DNA of 64,000 nt from Shouchella miscanthi (GTDB taxonomy: Bacteria > Bacillota > Bacilli > Bacillales > Bacillaceae_D). A program made the translations under genes and the position numbers. This document shows, piece after piece, positions 17,346 through 30,094 of the stretch. Every line of letters begins with the position of its first letter. Within the stretch, counting starts at the first letter, position 1. Where the stretch lies: assembly GCF_007725405.1 (NCBI RefSeq), contig NZ_CP042163.1:2542001-2606000 (forward strand), read 5' to 3'. The notes beneath the pieces are model-generated. The model was not told where the DNA came from. It saw only the letters and a list, made by a program, of their open reading frames with translations, and did not search any database.

Positions 17346-20063
17346 TTATTGAGCTGTACGAACGTCTTGCTTTTTAAACAATTGAAAACCACCAAGAACA
17401 ACAGTTGGAATGGCAGCCATCCCCATAACGAGTAGCCACTCTTGTAAACCAAGAGGAACAGTATGGAAAATGGGTTGAAGCTGAGGTACATAGATGACGG
17501 CAATCATAAGCAAAACTGAGATGAATACAGCTCCTACTAAGTATTTGTTTTCAAATAAATTTCTGTGGTAAATGGAATATTCACTGCGACAATCAAACAC
17601 ATGAATTAACTGTGCCATAACGAGTGTTAAAAAGGCAACAGTTTGCGCTAAAATGAGTTGTTCAGGGTTATTGTTGTACGTAAGTGCAAAAGCAACGATT
17701 GTCACAACACCGATCATAATGCCCCGACTAATAATTTTCCAACCGAGACCACGCGCAAAGACACTTTCATTTTGTTTTCTCGGCTTCCGTTTCATAACAT
17801 CACCTTCAGCCTGATCCATCCCTAATGCAATCGCTGGCAGTCCATCTGTTACGAGATTAATCCATAGTATTTGTATCGCTACTAGTGGGAGTGGCATTCC
17901 CAATATCATAGCAAATAACATCACTAAAATTTCGCCGACATTGGAAGCTAGCATGTAGCGAATAAATTTGCGAATATTTTCGTAAATATTGCGCCCTTCC
18001 TTAATCGCTTCTTTAATCGTTAAGAAATTATCATCGGCTAATACTAATTCAGACGCCTCTTTTGCAACATCTGTACCTGTAATCCCCATCGCAATTCCAA
18101 TATTCGCCGCTTTTATAGCTGGCGCATCGTTTACGCCATCGCCTGTCATCGCTACGATATGGTCACGCTTTTGAAGAGCTTGAACGATCTTTAATTTATG
18201 CTCTGGTGACACTCTGGCATAAACGTAAATATCATCTACCCTATCTTCAAGATCTTCAACAGAGAGGGTATCAAGCGTCTTCCCATCTATAACGAGACCA
18301 CCTTCTGGTAAAATGGTTAATTCCTTTGCGATCGCTGCTGCTGTAATTTTATGATCTCCTGTAATCATAATCGTTTTAATACCCGCTTCACGACACTCTT
18401 GAATCGCTTGCTTTGCTTCTTCTCGCGGAGGATCCATCATACCTTGAATACCAATAAGCGTTAAATTCGACTCTGCTTCTGTCGTCGTTCGGCACGTTTC
18501 ACCTACCTTTAGGGGACGGTACGCAATAGCAATGGTTCGTAACGCCTTACTTGCCATACCCTCAACAACGTCATTCACTTGCTGTCGCGTTGCCCCTGTT
18601 AACAATTCATCTAACGTTCCTTTGCGAATGCGCTCGCAGTGAGCTAGGACCACGTCTGGTGCACCTTTTGTAATAACAAAAGATTGCCCTTGTTTATCCT
18701 TTACAATAACCGTCATCATCTTTCTCCCCGAATCAAACGGAAACTCTTGAATTCGCTTAAATTGCTCTTCCAAACCAGCTTGAGAATAACCTGCTTTTAA
18801 AGCAGATATAAGGAGTGCTCCCTCTGTCGGATCCCCGTCCAATACAAGTGTTGTCTTTTTTTTGCGTTTTTCACGCACTTCCTTCTCTACAAGAGCAGCG
18901 TTATTGCAAAGTACGCCATAGGTTAATAGACGACTTAAATTTGGTTTTTTATTCGGTACAACAATCGATTCTTGTTCTTTAAACTGGCCTTCTGTTTCAA
19001 AGCCATTTCCGGTAACAGTGACGTACTCACTAGCTGTCCATAGCTCTTTAACCGTCATTTTATTTTGCGTAAGTGTACCAGTTTTGTCTGAACAAATGAC
19101 AGAGGCACATCCTAATGTCTCAACAGCTGGAAGCTTTCGAACGATGCCTCGACGCTTGATCATTCGCTGTACCCCAAGGGCTAATGCAACCGTTACAATA
19201 GCAGGTAACCCTTCCGGAATAGCGGCGACAGCCAACGACACCCCTGAAATAAACATCGTCTGTACATCGTGTCCTTGAATTACACCAATGCCCACAACAA
19301 GAGCTGTCAATAGCAATGCAACAGCGATTAACGTCTTCCCAAGTTGCTCAAGACGTCGTTGCAATGGCGTAACAACATTGGTTGTTCCTTGAAGAAGGTG
19401 GGCAATTTTACCCATCTCCGTTTTCATTCCCGTAGCAACCACAATTCCTGTCCCACTACCTTGGGTGACCATGGTGCCCATGAAAGCCATATTCTCTTGA
19501 TCACCTAGTGAAACGTCTTTATGCTCAATGGCATGCTCATGTTTATGTGTTGGAACCGATTCACCTGTTAGAGAGGCTTCATCAATCCGTAAACCGGACA
19601 CAGACATCAATCGAAGGTCAGCTCCAACGCGATCTCCAGCACTAATTTTCACATAGTCTCCAGGTACAATGTCACTGGAAAGTACTTTGACCCATTCACG
19701 ATTTCGCAAAACATTCATTTGTGGTGCCGACAGTTCTTTCAAGGCATCTAATGACTTTTCTGCTTTTCGCTCTTGCACAAAACCTAGAATTGCATTAAGG
19801 AAGACGATACCCATAATCGTCACAGCGTCCAGCATTTCGCCTATTAATCCAGATATTAGTGTAGCGGCGAGTAATACGAGAACCATAAAGTCTTTAAACT
19901 GCGCTAAAAAAGTTGCTAAAGCAGACGCCTTCTCTGCCTCTTTAAGCTTGTTCAAACCAAACGTACCAATTCGCTTTTTCACATTCTTATCCGTCAACCC
20001 GTCTGACAAGCTTGCATTGGTTTTATGTTCCACTTCTTCAGGCTTCATGTTATACCATTTCAT
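17346..20063 (-). CDS. yloB: P-type calcium-transporting ATPase (SERCA-like, YloB)
   Basis: 905 residues, complete type IIA layout. It has N-terminal helices, actuator TGES (166-169), the M4 site PEGLP (about 283-287) and phosphorylation motif DKTGT at Asp326. The nucleotide domain has KGAP, the hinge is TGDGVNDAP, and six C-terminal membrane segments follow. PEGL in M4 with NLVTDG in M6 indicates Ca2+ export from the cytosol; Mn2+ cannot be excluded. B. subtilis YloB is a sporulation-linked Ca2+ pump. It is divergent from rqcH across 143 bp. Confidence 0.95.
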   Translation of the reverse strand: MKWYNMKPEEVEHKTNASLSDGLTDKNVKKRIGTFGLNKLKEAEKASALATFLAQFKDFMVLVLLAATLISGLIGEMLDAVTIMGIVFLNAILGFVQERKAEKSLDALKELSAPQMNVLRNREWVKVLSSDIVPGDYVKISAGDRVGADLRLMSVSGLRIDEASLTGESVPTHKHEHAIEHKDVSLGDQENMAFMGTMVTQGSGTGIVVATGMKTEMGKIAHLLQGTTNVVTPLQRRLEQLGKTLIAVALLLTALVVGIGVIQGHDVQTMFISGVSLAVAAIPEGLPAIVTVALALGVQRMIKRRGIVRKLPAVETLGCASVICSDKTGTLTQNKMTVKELWTASEYVTVTGNGFETEGQFKEQESIVVPNKKPNLSRLLTYGVLCNNAALVEKEVREKRKKKTTLVLDGDPTEGALLISALKAGYSQAGLEEQFKRIQEFPFDSGRKMMTVIVKDKQGQSFVITKGAPDVVLAHCERIRKGTLDELLTGATRQQVNDVVEGMASKALRTIAIAYRPLKVGETCRTTTEAESNLTLIGIQGMMDPPREEAKQAIQECREAGIKTIMITGDHKITAAAIAKELTILPEGGLVIDGKTLDTLSVEDLEDRVDDIYVYARVSPEHKLKIVQALQKRDHIVAMTGDGVNDAPAIKAANIGIAMGITGTDVAKEASELVLADDNFLTIKEAIKEGRNIYENIRKFIRYMLASNVGEILVMLFAMILGMPLPLVAIQILWINLVTDGLPAIALGMDQAEGDVMKRKPRKQNESVFARGLGWKIISRGIMIGVVTIVAFALTYNNNPEQLILAQTVAFLTLVMAQLIHVFDCRSEYSIYHRNLFENKYLVGAVFISVLLMIAVIYVPQLQPIFHTVPLGLQEWLLVMGMAAIPTVVLGGFQLFKKQDVRTAQ

Positions 20064-20093
20064 GAATACACCTCACACATCTACATCCACCCT

Positions 20094-20122
20094 TTGTCCT
20101 CATAAACTGTACATGCTATACT
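20094..20122 (+). promoter_or_regulatory. Promoter P1 upstream of rqcH
   Basis: TTGTCC (20094-20099), 17-bp spacer, TATACT (20117-20122) with a TGC extension. Part of a duplicated ACATGCTATACTT element (20111-20123 and 20154-20166). Confidence 0.55.
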
Positions 20123-20136
20123 TACAAGCCATCTTA

Positions 20137-20165
20137 TTCAGCAAGTTCGAAAAACATGCTATACT
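20137..20165 (+). promoter_or_regulatory. Promoter P2 upstream of rqcH
   Basis: TTCAGC (20137-20142), 17-bp spacer, TATACT (20160-20165) preceded by TGC. Its -10 is the second copy of the repeat shared with P1, 43 bp downstream and about 40 bp before the start codon. Confidence 0.55.
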
Positions 20166-20206
20166 TTATCAAGGAAACGAGTTGTAGAAAGTAAAGAGGT
20201 GATCAC

Positions 20207-21913
20207 ATGTCTTATGATGGCATGATGACAAGAGCTATCACGTATGAGCTTCAACACTTAATAGGTGGGCGAATATCAAAAATTCACCAACCATTTAAAA
20301 CGGAATTAATAATGACAATTCGAGCACAAGGAAAAAATCATTCGTTGCTCGCTTCAGCCAATGCTCAATTCGCACGGCTTCATGTAACAACTGAAAAATA
20401 TGATAACCCAAGTGAACCACCAATGTTTTGCATGCTGCTACGTAAGCATCTTGAAGGCGGATTTATTCGCTCGATTACTCAGGACGGCTTTGACCGAGTG
20501 ATCCGAATGTCTGTTGCAAATAAAGATGAACTTGGCGATCAAACAGAACGCATACTACTCTTTGAAATCATGGGACGACATAGCAATATTATTCTTGTTA
20601 ATCCTCACACAGAAACCATTTTAGATAGTATAAAGCACGTTCGCTTTGACCAAAGCAGCTATCGAACAGTTGGACCAGGTCAAGTGTACAAAGCACCTCC
20701 TGCTCAAGAAAAAGAAAATCCGTTTCAAGCGAAGGCAACCGATGTTATAAAACAACTTGATTTCAATGCGGGGAAAATGGACAAGCAGCTTGTCTCTGCA
20801 TTTGCAGGCGTATCACCATTACTCGCTAAAGAAATCGTTCATCGGGCGGGATTTGCAAACCAACAAACGGTACCGAATTCATTTGTTGCGCTTATGGAAC
20901 AAATCCAAAATCATCAGTACACATTCACCTTGCGAAAAGGACCAAAAGAAACGTTTTCGTATCTTTCCCTTCACCATATAGAAGGAGAAGAGCGAGTGTT
21001 TCCAACCGCAAGCGAGCTACTTGATGCGTATTACTACGGAAAAGCAGAGCGAGATCGGGTTAAACAACAAGCTCACGATTTAGAGCGACTGTTGAAAAAC
21101 GAATACCAAAAAAATATTCGTAAACTGAAGAAGCTTGAGCAAACATTAACCCAAGCGGAAGAAGCGACTCAGTTTCAAAAAATAGGTGAACTGCTCACAG
21201 CGAATATTCATGCTATTAAGCGTGGAATGACTGAAATTGACGTGGTTGATTATTACGATGAAGCTGGCGGAACAATCACTATTGAGCTTGATCTACAGAA
21301 AACACCATCTGAAAATGCCCAATGGTATTTTAAAAAATACCAGAAAGCCAAAACCGCTCGATTAGAAGTTGTTGATCAGCTAGTAAAAACAGAACAAGAA
21401 TTAGCGTATTTAGAATCCCTTATTCAACAAATGGACTCTGCTTCTCCACGAGATGTTGAGGAAATTCGTGAAGAATTAATGCAAGAAGGGTATATTAAAA
21501 AGCGTCAGCAACAAGGGAAAAAGAAAAAGAAGCAAGCAACTAACCCAACCCTTGAACGTTATCAGTCATCAACTGGAATTGAGCTTCTCGTCGGCAAAAA
21601 TAACCGTCAGAATGACTATCTTACGAATCGACTGGCTCGTCAAAACGAGATTTGGCTGCATACAAAAGAGATTCCAGGTTCACATGTTGTCGTTCGGGAC
21701 ATGGACCCTGATGAGACGACGCTAAAAGAAGCTGCCCTTATCGCTGCTTTTTTCTCTAAAGCTCGAGATTCAAGCTCGGTACCAGTTGACTACACGAAAG
21801 TTCGGCACGTAAAAAAACCAAGTGGTGCTAAGCCAGGTTACGTCACATACGATAACCAAACAACCCTTTTCGTCACACCAGATGAAGACATCGTGAAACA
21901 ATTGAAGCTGTAA
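20207..21913 (+). CDS. rqcH: Ribosome quality control factor RqcH (NFACT, YloA)
   Basis: 568 residues, plus strand. The NFACT-N domain begins MSYDGMMTRAITYELQ. The Asp-Arg pair at 96-97 (GFDRV) corresponds to the residues needed for alanine-tail addition. A helix-hairpin-helix region, a long coiled coil (about 275-330 and 365-400) and a Lys-rich stretch (KKRQQQGKKKKKQ) follow, then the NFACT-R domain (HTKEIPGSHVVVRD). RqcH binds obstructed 50S subunits and recruits Ala-tRNA to tag stalled chains. Older names are FbpA-like fibronectin-binding protein. AGAGGTGATC precedes ATG. Confidence 0.95.
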   Translation: MSYDGMMTRAITYELQHLIGGRISKIHQPFKTELIMTIRAQGKNHSLLASANAQFARLHVTTEKYDNPSEPPMFCMLLRKHLEGGFIRSITQDGFDRVIRMSVANKDELGDQTERILLFEIMGRHSNIILVNPHTETILDSIKHVRFDQSSYRTVGPGQVYKAPPAQEKENPFQAKATDVIKQLDFNAGKMDKQLVSAFAGVSPLLAKEIVHRAGFANQQTVPNSFVALMEQIQNHQYTFTLRKGPKETFSYLSLHHIEGEERVFPTASELLDAYYYGKAERDRVKQQAHDLERLLKNEYQKNIRKLKKLEQTLTQAEEATQFQKIGELLTANIHAIKRGMTEIDVVDYYDEAGGTITIELDLQKTPSENAQWYFKKYQKAKTARLEVVDQLVKTEQELAYLESLIQQMDSASPRDVEEIREELMQEGYIKKRQQQGKKKKKQATNPTLERYQSSTGIELLVGKNNRQNDYLTNRLARQNEIWLHTKEIPGSHVVVRDMDPDETTLKEAALIAAFFSKARDSSSVPVDYTKVRHVKKPSGAKPGYVTYDNQTTLFVTPDEDIVKQLKL

Positions 21914-21952
21914 TACTAGCTCATCTAAGGCATGCACAATAAAAATCATAAA

Positions 21953-21995
21953 AGCGCAAACGACTGCTACCTATTTGTCGTTTGCGCTCTTTTTT
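21953..21995. terminator. Bidirectional terminator between rqcH and methyltransferase gene
   Basis: Perfect 12-bp arms AGCGCAAACGAC (21953-21964) and GTCGTTTGCGCT (21977-21988), with T6 after on the plus strand and A/T-rich on the other. It closes rqcH and the convergent pyrimidine operon. Confidence 0.93.
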
Positions 21996-22012
21996 ATTCA
22001 TTTGGCTAGCCT

Positions 22013-22666
22013 TTAACAAGCTTTTGTCAACAGGCCAAGCCCGTCAAGCACCGGTTCATGCTCGATGGTGAAATAACCAGCTCCTTTTAACAATTGTGTT
22101 AACTGGTGTTCACTTTTGCGATGGCGCCGCTCCGATACCGTTGCCCATTTTATAAGAAAGGCGGTTTCCTTTTCCGAAAATTGATGAGTGCTCGCATATG
22201 TGCTTGCCGCTGCGACTGACATATGAGGAGCAGGATTTAATAAAAAAAGATTGCCACCAGGAGTCGTTGCTTTTCTTAGCTCATGAAGCCCTGTCTCGAT
22301 AGAAGGTAGTAAAAATAGCGCACACGTTGAAAATACAAGATCATAAGTAGTGCCACTTAAAGGTAAATTCATAGCATCGCCTACAATTGCTTTCGCTTTA
22401 TCCTCCATATGAGCCTCTTTAAACAATTCATTTGCTTTCCTAACCATTTCCCTGGAAATATCTATGCCAGTTAACGACTTCGCTTCATGAGCGCCTCTAA
22501 GAAGAAGACGACCCGTTCCGCACCCTACATCTAAAACCGCTTTGTCTTGCCACGTACCTGAGAACGCTTTTAGCTGTTCGTGAATTGTTGAAAGCCATCT
22601 TGTAGAAACCATGTCATCAAAAAACTGAACCAATGGATCAAATTCGCTTCCTTCCATTTTCCGCAC
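22013..22666 (-). CDS. Class I SAM-dependent methyltransferase, substrate unknown
   Basis: 217 residues. SAM-binding motif I VLDVGCGTGRLL at about 44-55, motif II acidic (GIDISREM), then GDAMNLPL and FSTCALFLLPSIE place it among UbiE/Coq5-like class I methyltransferases. The substrate cannot be inferred. Start is GTG 22666, with a weak AAGGCGG site 9 nt away; ATG 22657 is the alternative. It lies 23 bp after pyrE with no terminator between, so it is probably the last gene of the pyrimidine operon. B. subtilis has cysH after pyrE, so this looks lineage-specific. Confidence 0.85.
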   Translation of the reverse strand: MRKMEGSEFDPLVQFFDDMVSTRWLSTIHEQLKAFSGTWQDKAVLDVGCGTGRLLLRGAHEAKSLTGIDISREMVRKANELFKEAHMEDKAKAIVGDAMNLPLSGTTYDLVFSTCALFLLPSIETGLHELRKATTPGGNLFLLNPAPHMSVAAASTYASTHQFSEKETAFLIKWATVSERRHRKSEHQLTQLLKGAGYFTIEHEPVLDGLGLLTKAC

Positions 22667-22689
22667 AGAGCTACACCGCCTTTACTTTA

Positions 22690-23321
22690 TCATTGCACCA
22701 CAAGCCACTCTTCGTTTTGAGGATTCTCACGCCATACCTCGAGCTTGCGTTGCTCTTGTTCCGAAATAAGCCCTCTTTGTTTTGCCTGTTCAATCAGCGT
22801 TTCGTATTCACTTAACACATGGTAAGGAAGGTTCGCTTCTTGAAACTGTACTTCTGCTGCTTGCAATTGGTACGAAAAGATTGCTGCAACAAAGCAAACG
22901 TCCCCTCCACTTTCTCGCACTGCTTCAGCAGCGGCAATTGAGCTTCCACCTGTAGAAATTAAGTCTTCAATCATAACTACTTTGCTAGCGGCAGCTAAAT
23001 GTCCTTCAATTTTATTTTTCTTTCCATGCCCTTTTGCACTTCCTCTTACGTAGATCATTGGTAAGTTGAGTTCGTCAGCCACCCAAGCAGCGTGTGGAAT
23101 GCCCGCTGTAGCGGTTCCTGCAATGACTTCAGCATCTGGAGCATATTTCATTATTAATTGTGCTAACCCTCTAGCAATGTCTTTACGCACATTAGGATAG
23201 GAAAGTGTCAAACGATTGTCGCAATAAATGGGCGATTTCATCCCTGAGCTCCATGTAAATGGTTCATTTGGCGATAGTGTTACCGCTTTGATATCTAATA
23301 AGTGATTGGCAATTTTTTGAC

Positions 23322-23325
<4 letters not shown>
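22690..23325 (-). CDS. pyrE: Orotate phosphoribosyltransferase
   Basis: 211 residues. PRPP-binding motif [14 protein letters not shown], plus [16 protein letters not shown] and a KNKIEG flexible loop. It makes OMP from orotate and PRPP, the fifth step of UMP synthesis. The start overlaps the pyrF stop by four bases (ATGA). The C-terminal tail is slightly extended. Confidence 0.96.
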
Positions 23326-25733
<2,408 letters not shown>

Positions 25734-25796
25734 CTTGTTCACTCCTTCATGAATTCATGGAAAGAGTCACATGCCTTAGGCAGTGACTCACTCGTG

Positions 25797-28700
25797 TTAT
25801 ACAGGTTGCGGCATACTCTCTGCAGCAAAGGTGATAGACTCCAGTACGCTAAGTAGCGCAGCTGCTGTATCAATGGATGTTAGACAGACAACACCATTTT
25901 CAACTGATTCACGTCGAATTCTAAAGCCATCTCTTGCGGGTTGCTTGCCTCTTGTTAGCGTATTAATAACAAACTGCGCCTCACCTTGACGAATAAGGTC
26001 AAGCAAATGTGGCTTTCCTTCATTAATCTTATTGACAATTCGAGCAGGAATCCCTACTTGATTAAGCTTTTCTGCAGTTCCTGAAGTTGCCATAATGCTA
26101 AAGCCGATTTCATGAAATCGTCTAGCAATCTCAATGGACTCTTCTTTATCTTTATCTGCAATAGTGAACAACACAGAACCATGCGTCGGAATATTCATTC
26201 CTGATGCAACAAGACCTTTATAAAGCGCCTTTTCGAGTGTACGATCACGTCCCATCACTTCTCCAGTTGACTTCATCTCTGGACCAAGAGTAATGTCGAC
26301 ACGACGTAATTTCGCAAATGAGAAGACTGGTACTTTCACTGATACTTCCTTTGCTTCAGGATGATAGCCTGTACCATATCCTAATGAAGCCAATGTCTCT
26401 CCTAACATGACACGTGTTGCAATATTTGCCATTGGTACGCCGGTAATTTTACTTAGAAAAGGAACCGTACGGCTAGAACGTGGATTTACCTCTAATACAT
26501 ACACATCATCCTGATGCCATACAAACTGAATGTTCAGTAGACCAATAATGTTTAGCCCACGAGCAATTTTTGTTGTCCGCTCAATGAGTCGTTCTTTTAA
26601 GTGATCAGGTACAGTTTGCGGAGGATATACAGCGATTGAATCCCCTGAGTGGACGCCTGCTCTTTCAATGTGCTCCATAATCCCTGGGATATAGACATCT
26701 TCTCCATCCGATATGGCATCAACTTCAAGTTCTTTCCCTGTTAAATAGCGATCAATTAAAACCGGGTGTTTCGGATTCACTTTAACAGCTGACTTCATGT
26801 AGCGCAGTAATTCCTCTTCATGGTAAACAATTTCCATTGCCCGACCACCGAGCACATAAGAAGGTCGAACGAGTACAGGGTAGCCTATATTGGTTGCAAT
26901 GGTTACTGCACCTTCCACCGATGTTGCCGTTTTACCAAGTGGTTGAGGAATGTCTAGCTGCATAAGCGTTTGTTCAAATTTATCTCGATTTTCGGCACGA
27001 TCCATATCGTCTAGCTGAGTGCCAATAATCGTCACCCCTCTTGCTGCCAAATCAGCAGCAAGATTAATCGCTGTTTGACCACCGAATTGAACAATAACTC
27101 CTTTTGGCTGCTCTAACTGAATGACGTTCATGACATCTTCAATCGTCAATGGTTCAAAATAAAGCTTATCTGAAGTTGAAAAGTCAGTTGACACCGTTTC
27201 TGGGTTGTTGTTCATAATGATTGCTTCATAGCCCGCTTCTTTTATGGCCCATACTGTATGCACCGTTGCGTAATCAAATTCAATACCTTGACCGATACGG
27301 ATAGGCCCTGAACCTAATACCAAAATGCTTTCTTGTTCCGTCACAATCGACTCGTTTTCACGTTCGTAAGTGCTGTAAAAATATGGCGTAGGCGAAGCAA
27401 ATTCTGCCGCACATGTATCCACCATTTTATAAACAGGCTTAATCCCTGCTGCCTCCCTTAACTCGTAGACAGCTTGTTCTTCTGCTTTCCAAACCGAAGC
27501 AATAAACGAATCTGAGAATCCTGCTCGCTTTATTTTCCTTAACACATTCTCATTGGTTCGTGCTTCCTCTAATTGCTCTTCCAAGGCGACAATTCGGGCT
27601 AGCTTTCTTAAGAACAATCGATCAATTTTAGTCGTTTCATGAATGACGTCTATGGATATGCCTTTTCGAAGGAGTGCTCCGATGGCAAACAAGCGCTCGT
27701 CGTCGGCTTTTGACACTTTTTGAAGTAATGCATCTGCTGTTTGTTCTTCTAACGTTGAATCGATTAAATGATCGTAGCCTGCCTCCAAAGAGCGAACCGC
27801 TTTTAAAAGTGATTCTTCAAGAGATCGTCCAATCGCCATCACTTCACCGGTTGCCTTCATTTGCGTCCCTAACGTTCGATTAGCACTTTCGAACTTGTCA
27901 AAAGGCCAGCGCGGAATTTTTGACACAACATAGTCAAGGGCAGGTTCAAAACTGGCGTACGTTGTTTCTGTAACAGGATTTTTTAGTTCATCAAGATGAT
28001 AGCCAACCGCGATTTTAGCGGCAATTTTAGCAATCGGATAGCCTGTCGCTTTTGAAGCAAGAGCCGAAGAACGACTAACCCGTGGATTTACTTCGATAAT
28101 ATAGTACTGGTCACTGTGGGCATCGAGGGCAAATTGCACATTACATCCACCTTCAATTCCAAGGGCTCGAATAATCGAGAGAGAAGAGTTACGTAACATT
28201 TGATAATCTCGGTCTGATAGTGTTTGGCTTGGAGCAAAGACGATTGAATCGCCTGTGTGTACGCCGACTGGGTCAAAGTTTTCCATATTACAAACAACGA
28301 TTGCCTCGTCTTGAGCGTCACGCATTACCTCATATTCCACTTCTTTAAAACCAGCTATGCTTTTTTCTACAAGACACTGAGTTACTGGACTATACTTTAA
28401 ACCACTCGCAACAATTTCTTGTAAATCTTCTTCATTGTAAGCAATTCCGCCACCTGTACCCCCTAGGGTGTAGGCAGGTCGAATAATCACAGGGAAACCA
28501 ATGTGCGCTACAAATTTTTCCGCCTCCGCTAATGTATGAACGATTTCACTTTCAGGTACAGGCTCACCGAGTAAATTCATTAGTGCTCGGAATTGTTCAC
28601 GATCTTCCGCTTGTTCAATTGCACTAAGCTTTGTGCCAAGCAGTTCAATGTCGTATTGTTCCAGTACACCTGCGTTTTTTAGCTCTAATGCCATATTAAG

Positions 28701-28985
28701 GCCGGTTTGTCCTCCTAACGTTGGTAGAAGACCATCCGGACGCTCTTTGCGGATAATTCTCGTCACAAATTCTAACGTTAACGGTTCAATGTAAACCTGA
28801 TCTGCCATCGTAGTGTCTGTCATGATCGTAGCTGGATTGGAATTGATTAGAATGACTTCATATCCTTCTTCTTTTAAAGCTTGACACGCTTGAGTGCCTG
28901 CATAATCAAATTCCGCCGCTTGACCAATGACAATCGGACCTGAACCAATCACAAGAATCTTTTTTAAATCTGTACGCTTTGGCAT
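25797..28985 (-). CDS. pyrAB: Carbamoyl-phosphate synthase large subunit, pyrimidine-type
   Basis: 1062 residues. Two homologous ATP-grasp halves (about 1-400 carboxy-phosphate, about 550-935 carbamoyl-phosphate), each with GSGPI.IGQ and [10 protein letters not shown]-type motifs, an oligomerisation region between them, and a C-terminal MGS-like regulatory domain (about 936-1062) where UMP or PRPP binds in pyrimidine enzymes. With PyrAA it makes carbamoyl phosphate from glutamine, bicarbonate and ATP. Placement inside the pyr operon marks the pyrimidine-specific rather than arginine-specific copy. Confidence 0.97.
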   Translation of the reverse strand: MPKRTDLKKILVIGSGPIVIGQAAEFDYAGTQACQALKEEGYEVILINSNPATIMTDTTMADQVYIEPLTLEFVTRIIRKERPDGLLPTLGGQTGLNMALELKNAGVLEQYDIELLGTKLSAIEQAEDREQFRALMNLLGEPVPESEIVHTLAEAEKFVAHIGFPVIIRPAYTLGGTGGGIAYNEEDLQEIVASGLKYSPVTQCLVEKSIAGFKEVEYEVMRDAQDEAIVVCNMENFDPVGVHTGDSIVFAPSQTLSDRDYQMLRNSSLSIIRALGIEGGCNVQFALDAHSDQYYIIEVNPRVSRSSALASKATGYPIAKIAAKIAVGYHLDELKNPVTETTYASFEPALDYVVSKIPRWPFDKFESANRTLGTQMKATGEVMAIGRSLEESLLKAVRSLEAGYDHLIDSTLEEQTADALLQKVSKADDERLFAIGALLRKGISIDVIHETTKIDRLFLRKLARIVALEEQLEEARTNENVLRKIKRAGFSDSFIASVWKAEEQAVYELREAAGIKPVYKMVDTCAAEFASPTPYFYSTYERENESIVTEQESILVLGSGPIRIGQGIEFDYATVHTVWAIKEAGYEAIIMNNNPETVSTDFSTSDKLYFEPLTIEDVMNVIQLEQPKGVIVQFGGQTAINLAADLAARGVTIIGTQLDDMDRAENRDKFEQTLMQLDIPQPLGKTATSVEGAVTIATNIGYPVLVRPSYVLGGRAMEIVYHEEELLRYMKSAVKVNPKHPVLIDRYLTGKELEVDAISDGEDVYIPGIMEHIERAGVHSGDSIAVYPPQTVPDHLKERLIERTTKIARGLNIIGLLNIQFVWHQDDVYVLEVNPRSSRTVPFLSKITGVPMANIATRVMLGETLASLGYGTGYHPEAKEVSVKVPVFSFAKLRRVDITLGPEMKSTGEVMGRDRTLEKALYKGLVASGMNIPTHGSVLFTIADKDKEESIEIARRFHEIGFSIMATSGTAEKLNQVGIPARIVNKINEGKPHLLDLIRQGEAQFVINTLTRGKQPARDGFRIRRESVENGVVCLTSIDTAAALLSVLESITFAAESMPQPV

Positions 28986-29008
28986 ATCAACACTCTCCCC
29001 TATCTCAA

Positions 29009-30094
29009 TTAAACAAGTACGTTCGTTTTCGCTGTATTCATCATCCCAATAAATCGATCGAACAAATCATTTGCATCGTGCGGTCCCGGGTTTGCTTCCG
29101 GGTGGTACTGAACGCTAAATGCATCTGCTCGGCGATGTTTCAAGCCTTCAACTGTCCCATCATTGACTGCTTCATGCGTTAACATAAGCTCGGTTCCTTC
29201 AAGGGAATCTAAATCAACTGTATAGCCATGATTTTGAGCTGTTATATCGATTCGCCCTGTCTCTATCTCTCTTACAGGGTGATTAGACCCACGATGGCCA
29301 AATCGTAATTTACTCGTTGTGGCTCCACACGCTAAAGCAAGTAGTTGATGCCCTAAGCATATGCCGAAGAGAGGAACCTCCCCAATTAGTGACGCAACCG
29401 TTTGAATGGTTTCTGGAACATCTTCTGGATTCCCTGGTCCGTTTGAAACGAGGACGCCATCTACACCTAGACGTTTAATTTCTTGAGCAGATGTATGATA
29501 AGGTACCACAACGACATCGCAGTGGCGTTCAATGAGCGATTGTAAAATGCCGTGCTTCATTCCACAATCAATTAACGCAACCCGCTTCCCTTTACCAGGT
29601 ACATGATAAGCCGTATTAACAGATACTTGTGACACTTGCGTTGTCTGCAATGGCGATTCCTGCAACGTTTTTACAACGTCTTCCACCTGAACGGATAAAG
29701 AGCAAATGTAGCCTTTTAATGTTCCGTGGGCACGGATTTTCCGTGTAAGCATCCGAGTATCAATGCCAGCTAATCCAGGTATGTTTTTGGCTACGAGTAA
29801 ATCGTGAAGAGATTCTTGCTCTCGATAATGACTTGGTTCATGTTCAACTTCTCTTACAATGAGCGCAGCAATGGCTGGATCTAATGATTCAAAGTCATCC
29901 CGATTAATTCCGTAGTTACCAATGAGTGGATACGTAAGCATCACCATTTGTCCACAGTAAGATGGGTCCGAAAGAATTTCTTGATAGCCTGTCATTCCTG
30001 TATTAAATACTACTTCCCCACTTATCTCGACATCAGCTCCGAACCCTTCACCGATCAATACTGTTCCATCTTCTAAAATTAGTTGTTTATCCAT
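29009..30094 (-). CDS. pyrAA: Carbamoyl-phosphate synthase small (glutaminase) subunit
   Basis: 361 residues. The N-terminal CPSase-S domain has [18 protein letters not shown]. The C-terminal class I glutaminase has the nucleophile Cys in [13 protein letters not shown] and the His/Glu pair in [13 protein letters not shown]. It supplies ammonia from glutamine to PyrAB through a channel. The start overlaps the end of pyrC by 8 bp. Confidence 0.97.
   Translation of the reverse strand: MDKQLILEDGTVLIGEGFGADVEISGEVVFNTGMTGYQEILSDPSYCGQMVMLTYPLIGNYGINRDDFESLDPAIAALIVREVEHEPSHYREQESLHDLLVAKNIPGLAGIDTRMLTRKIRAHGTLKGYICSLSVQVEDVVKTLQESPLQTTQVSQVSVNTAYHVPGKGKRVALIDCGMKHGILQSLIERHCDVVVVPYHTSAQEIKRLGVDGVLVSNGPGNPEDVPETIQTVASLIGEVPLFGICLGHQLLALACGATTSKLRFGHRGSNHPVREIETGRIDITAQNHGYTVDLDSLEGTELMLTHEAVNDGTVEGLKHRRADAFSVQYHPEANPGPHDANDLFDRFIGMMNTAKTNVLV

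Noticed and set aside
19669-20187. A 172-codon plus-strand frame antisense to the Ca2+-ATPase
   Set aside because: Antisense shadow of a highly conserved gene; no ribosome binding site and no recognisable domain.
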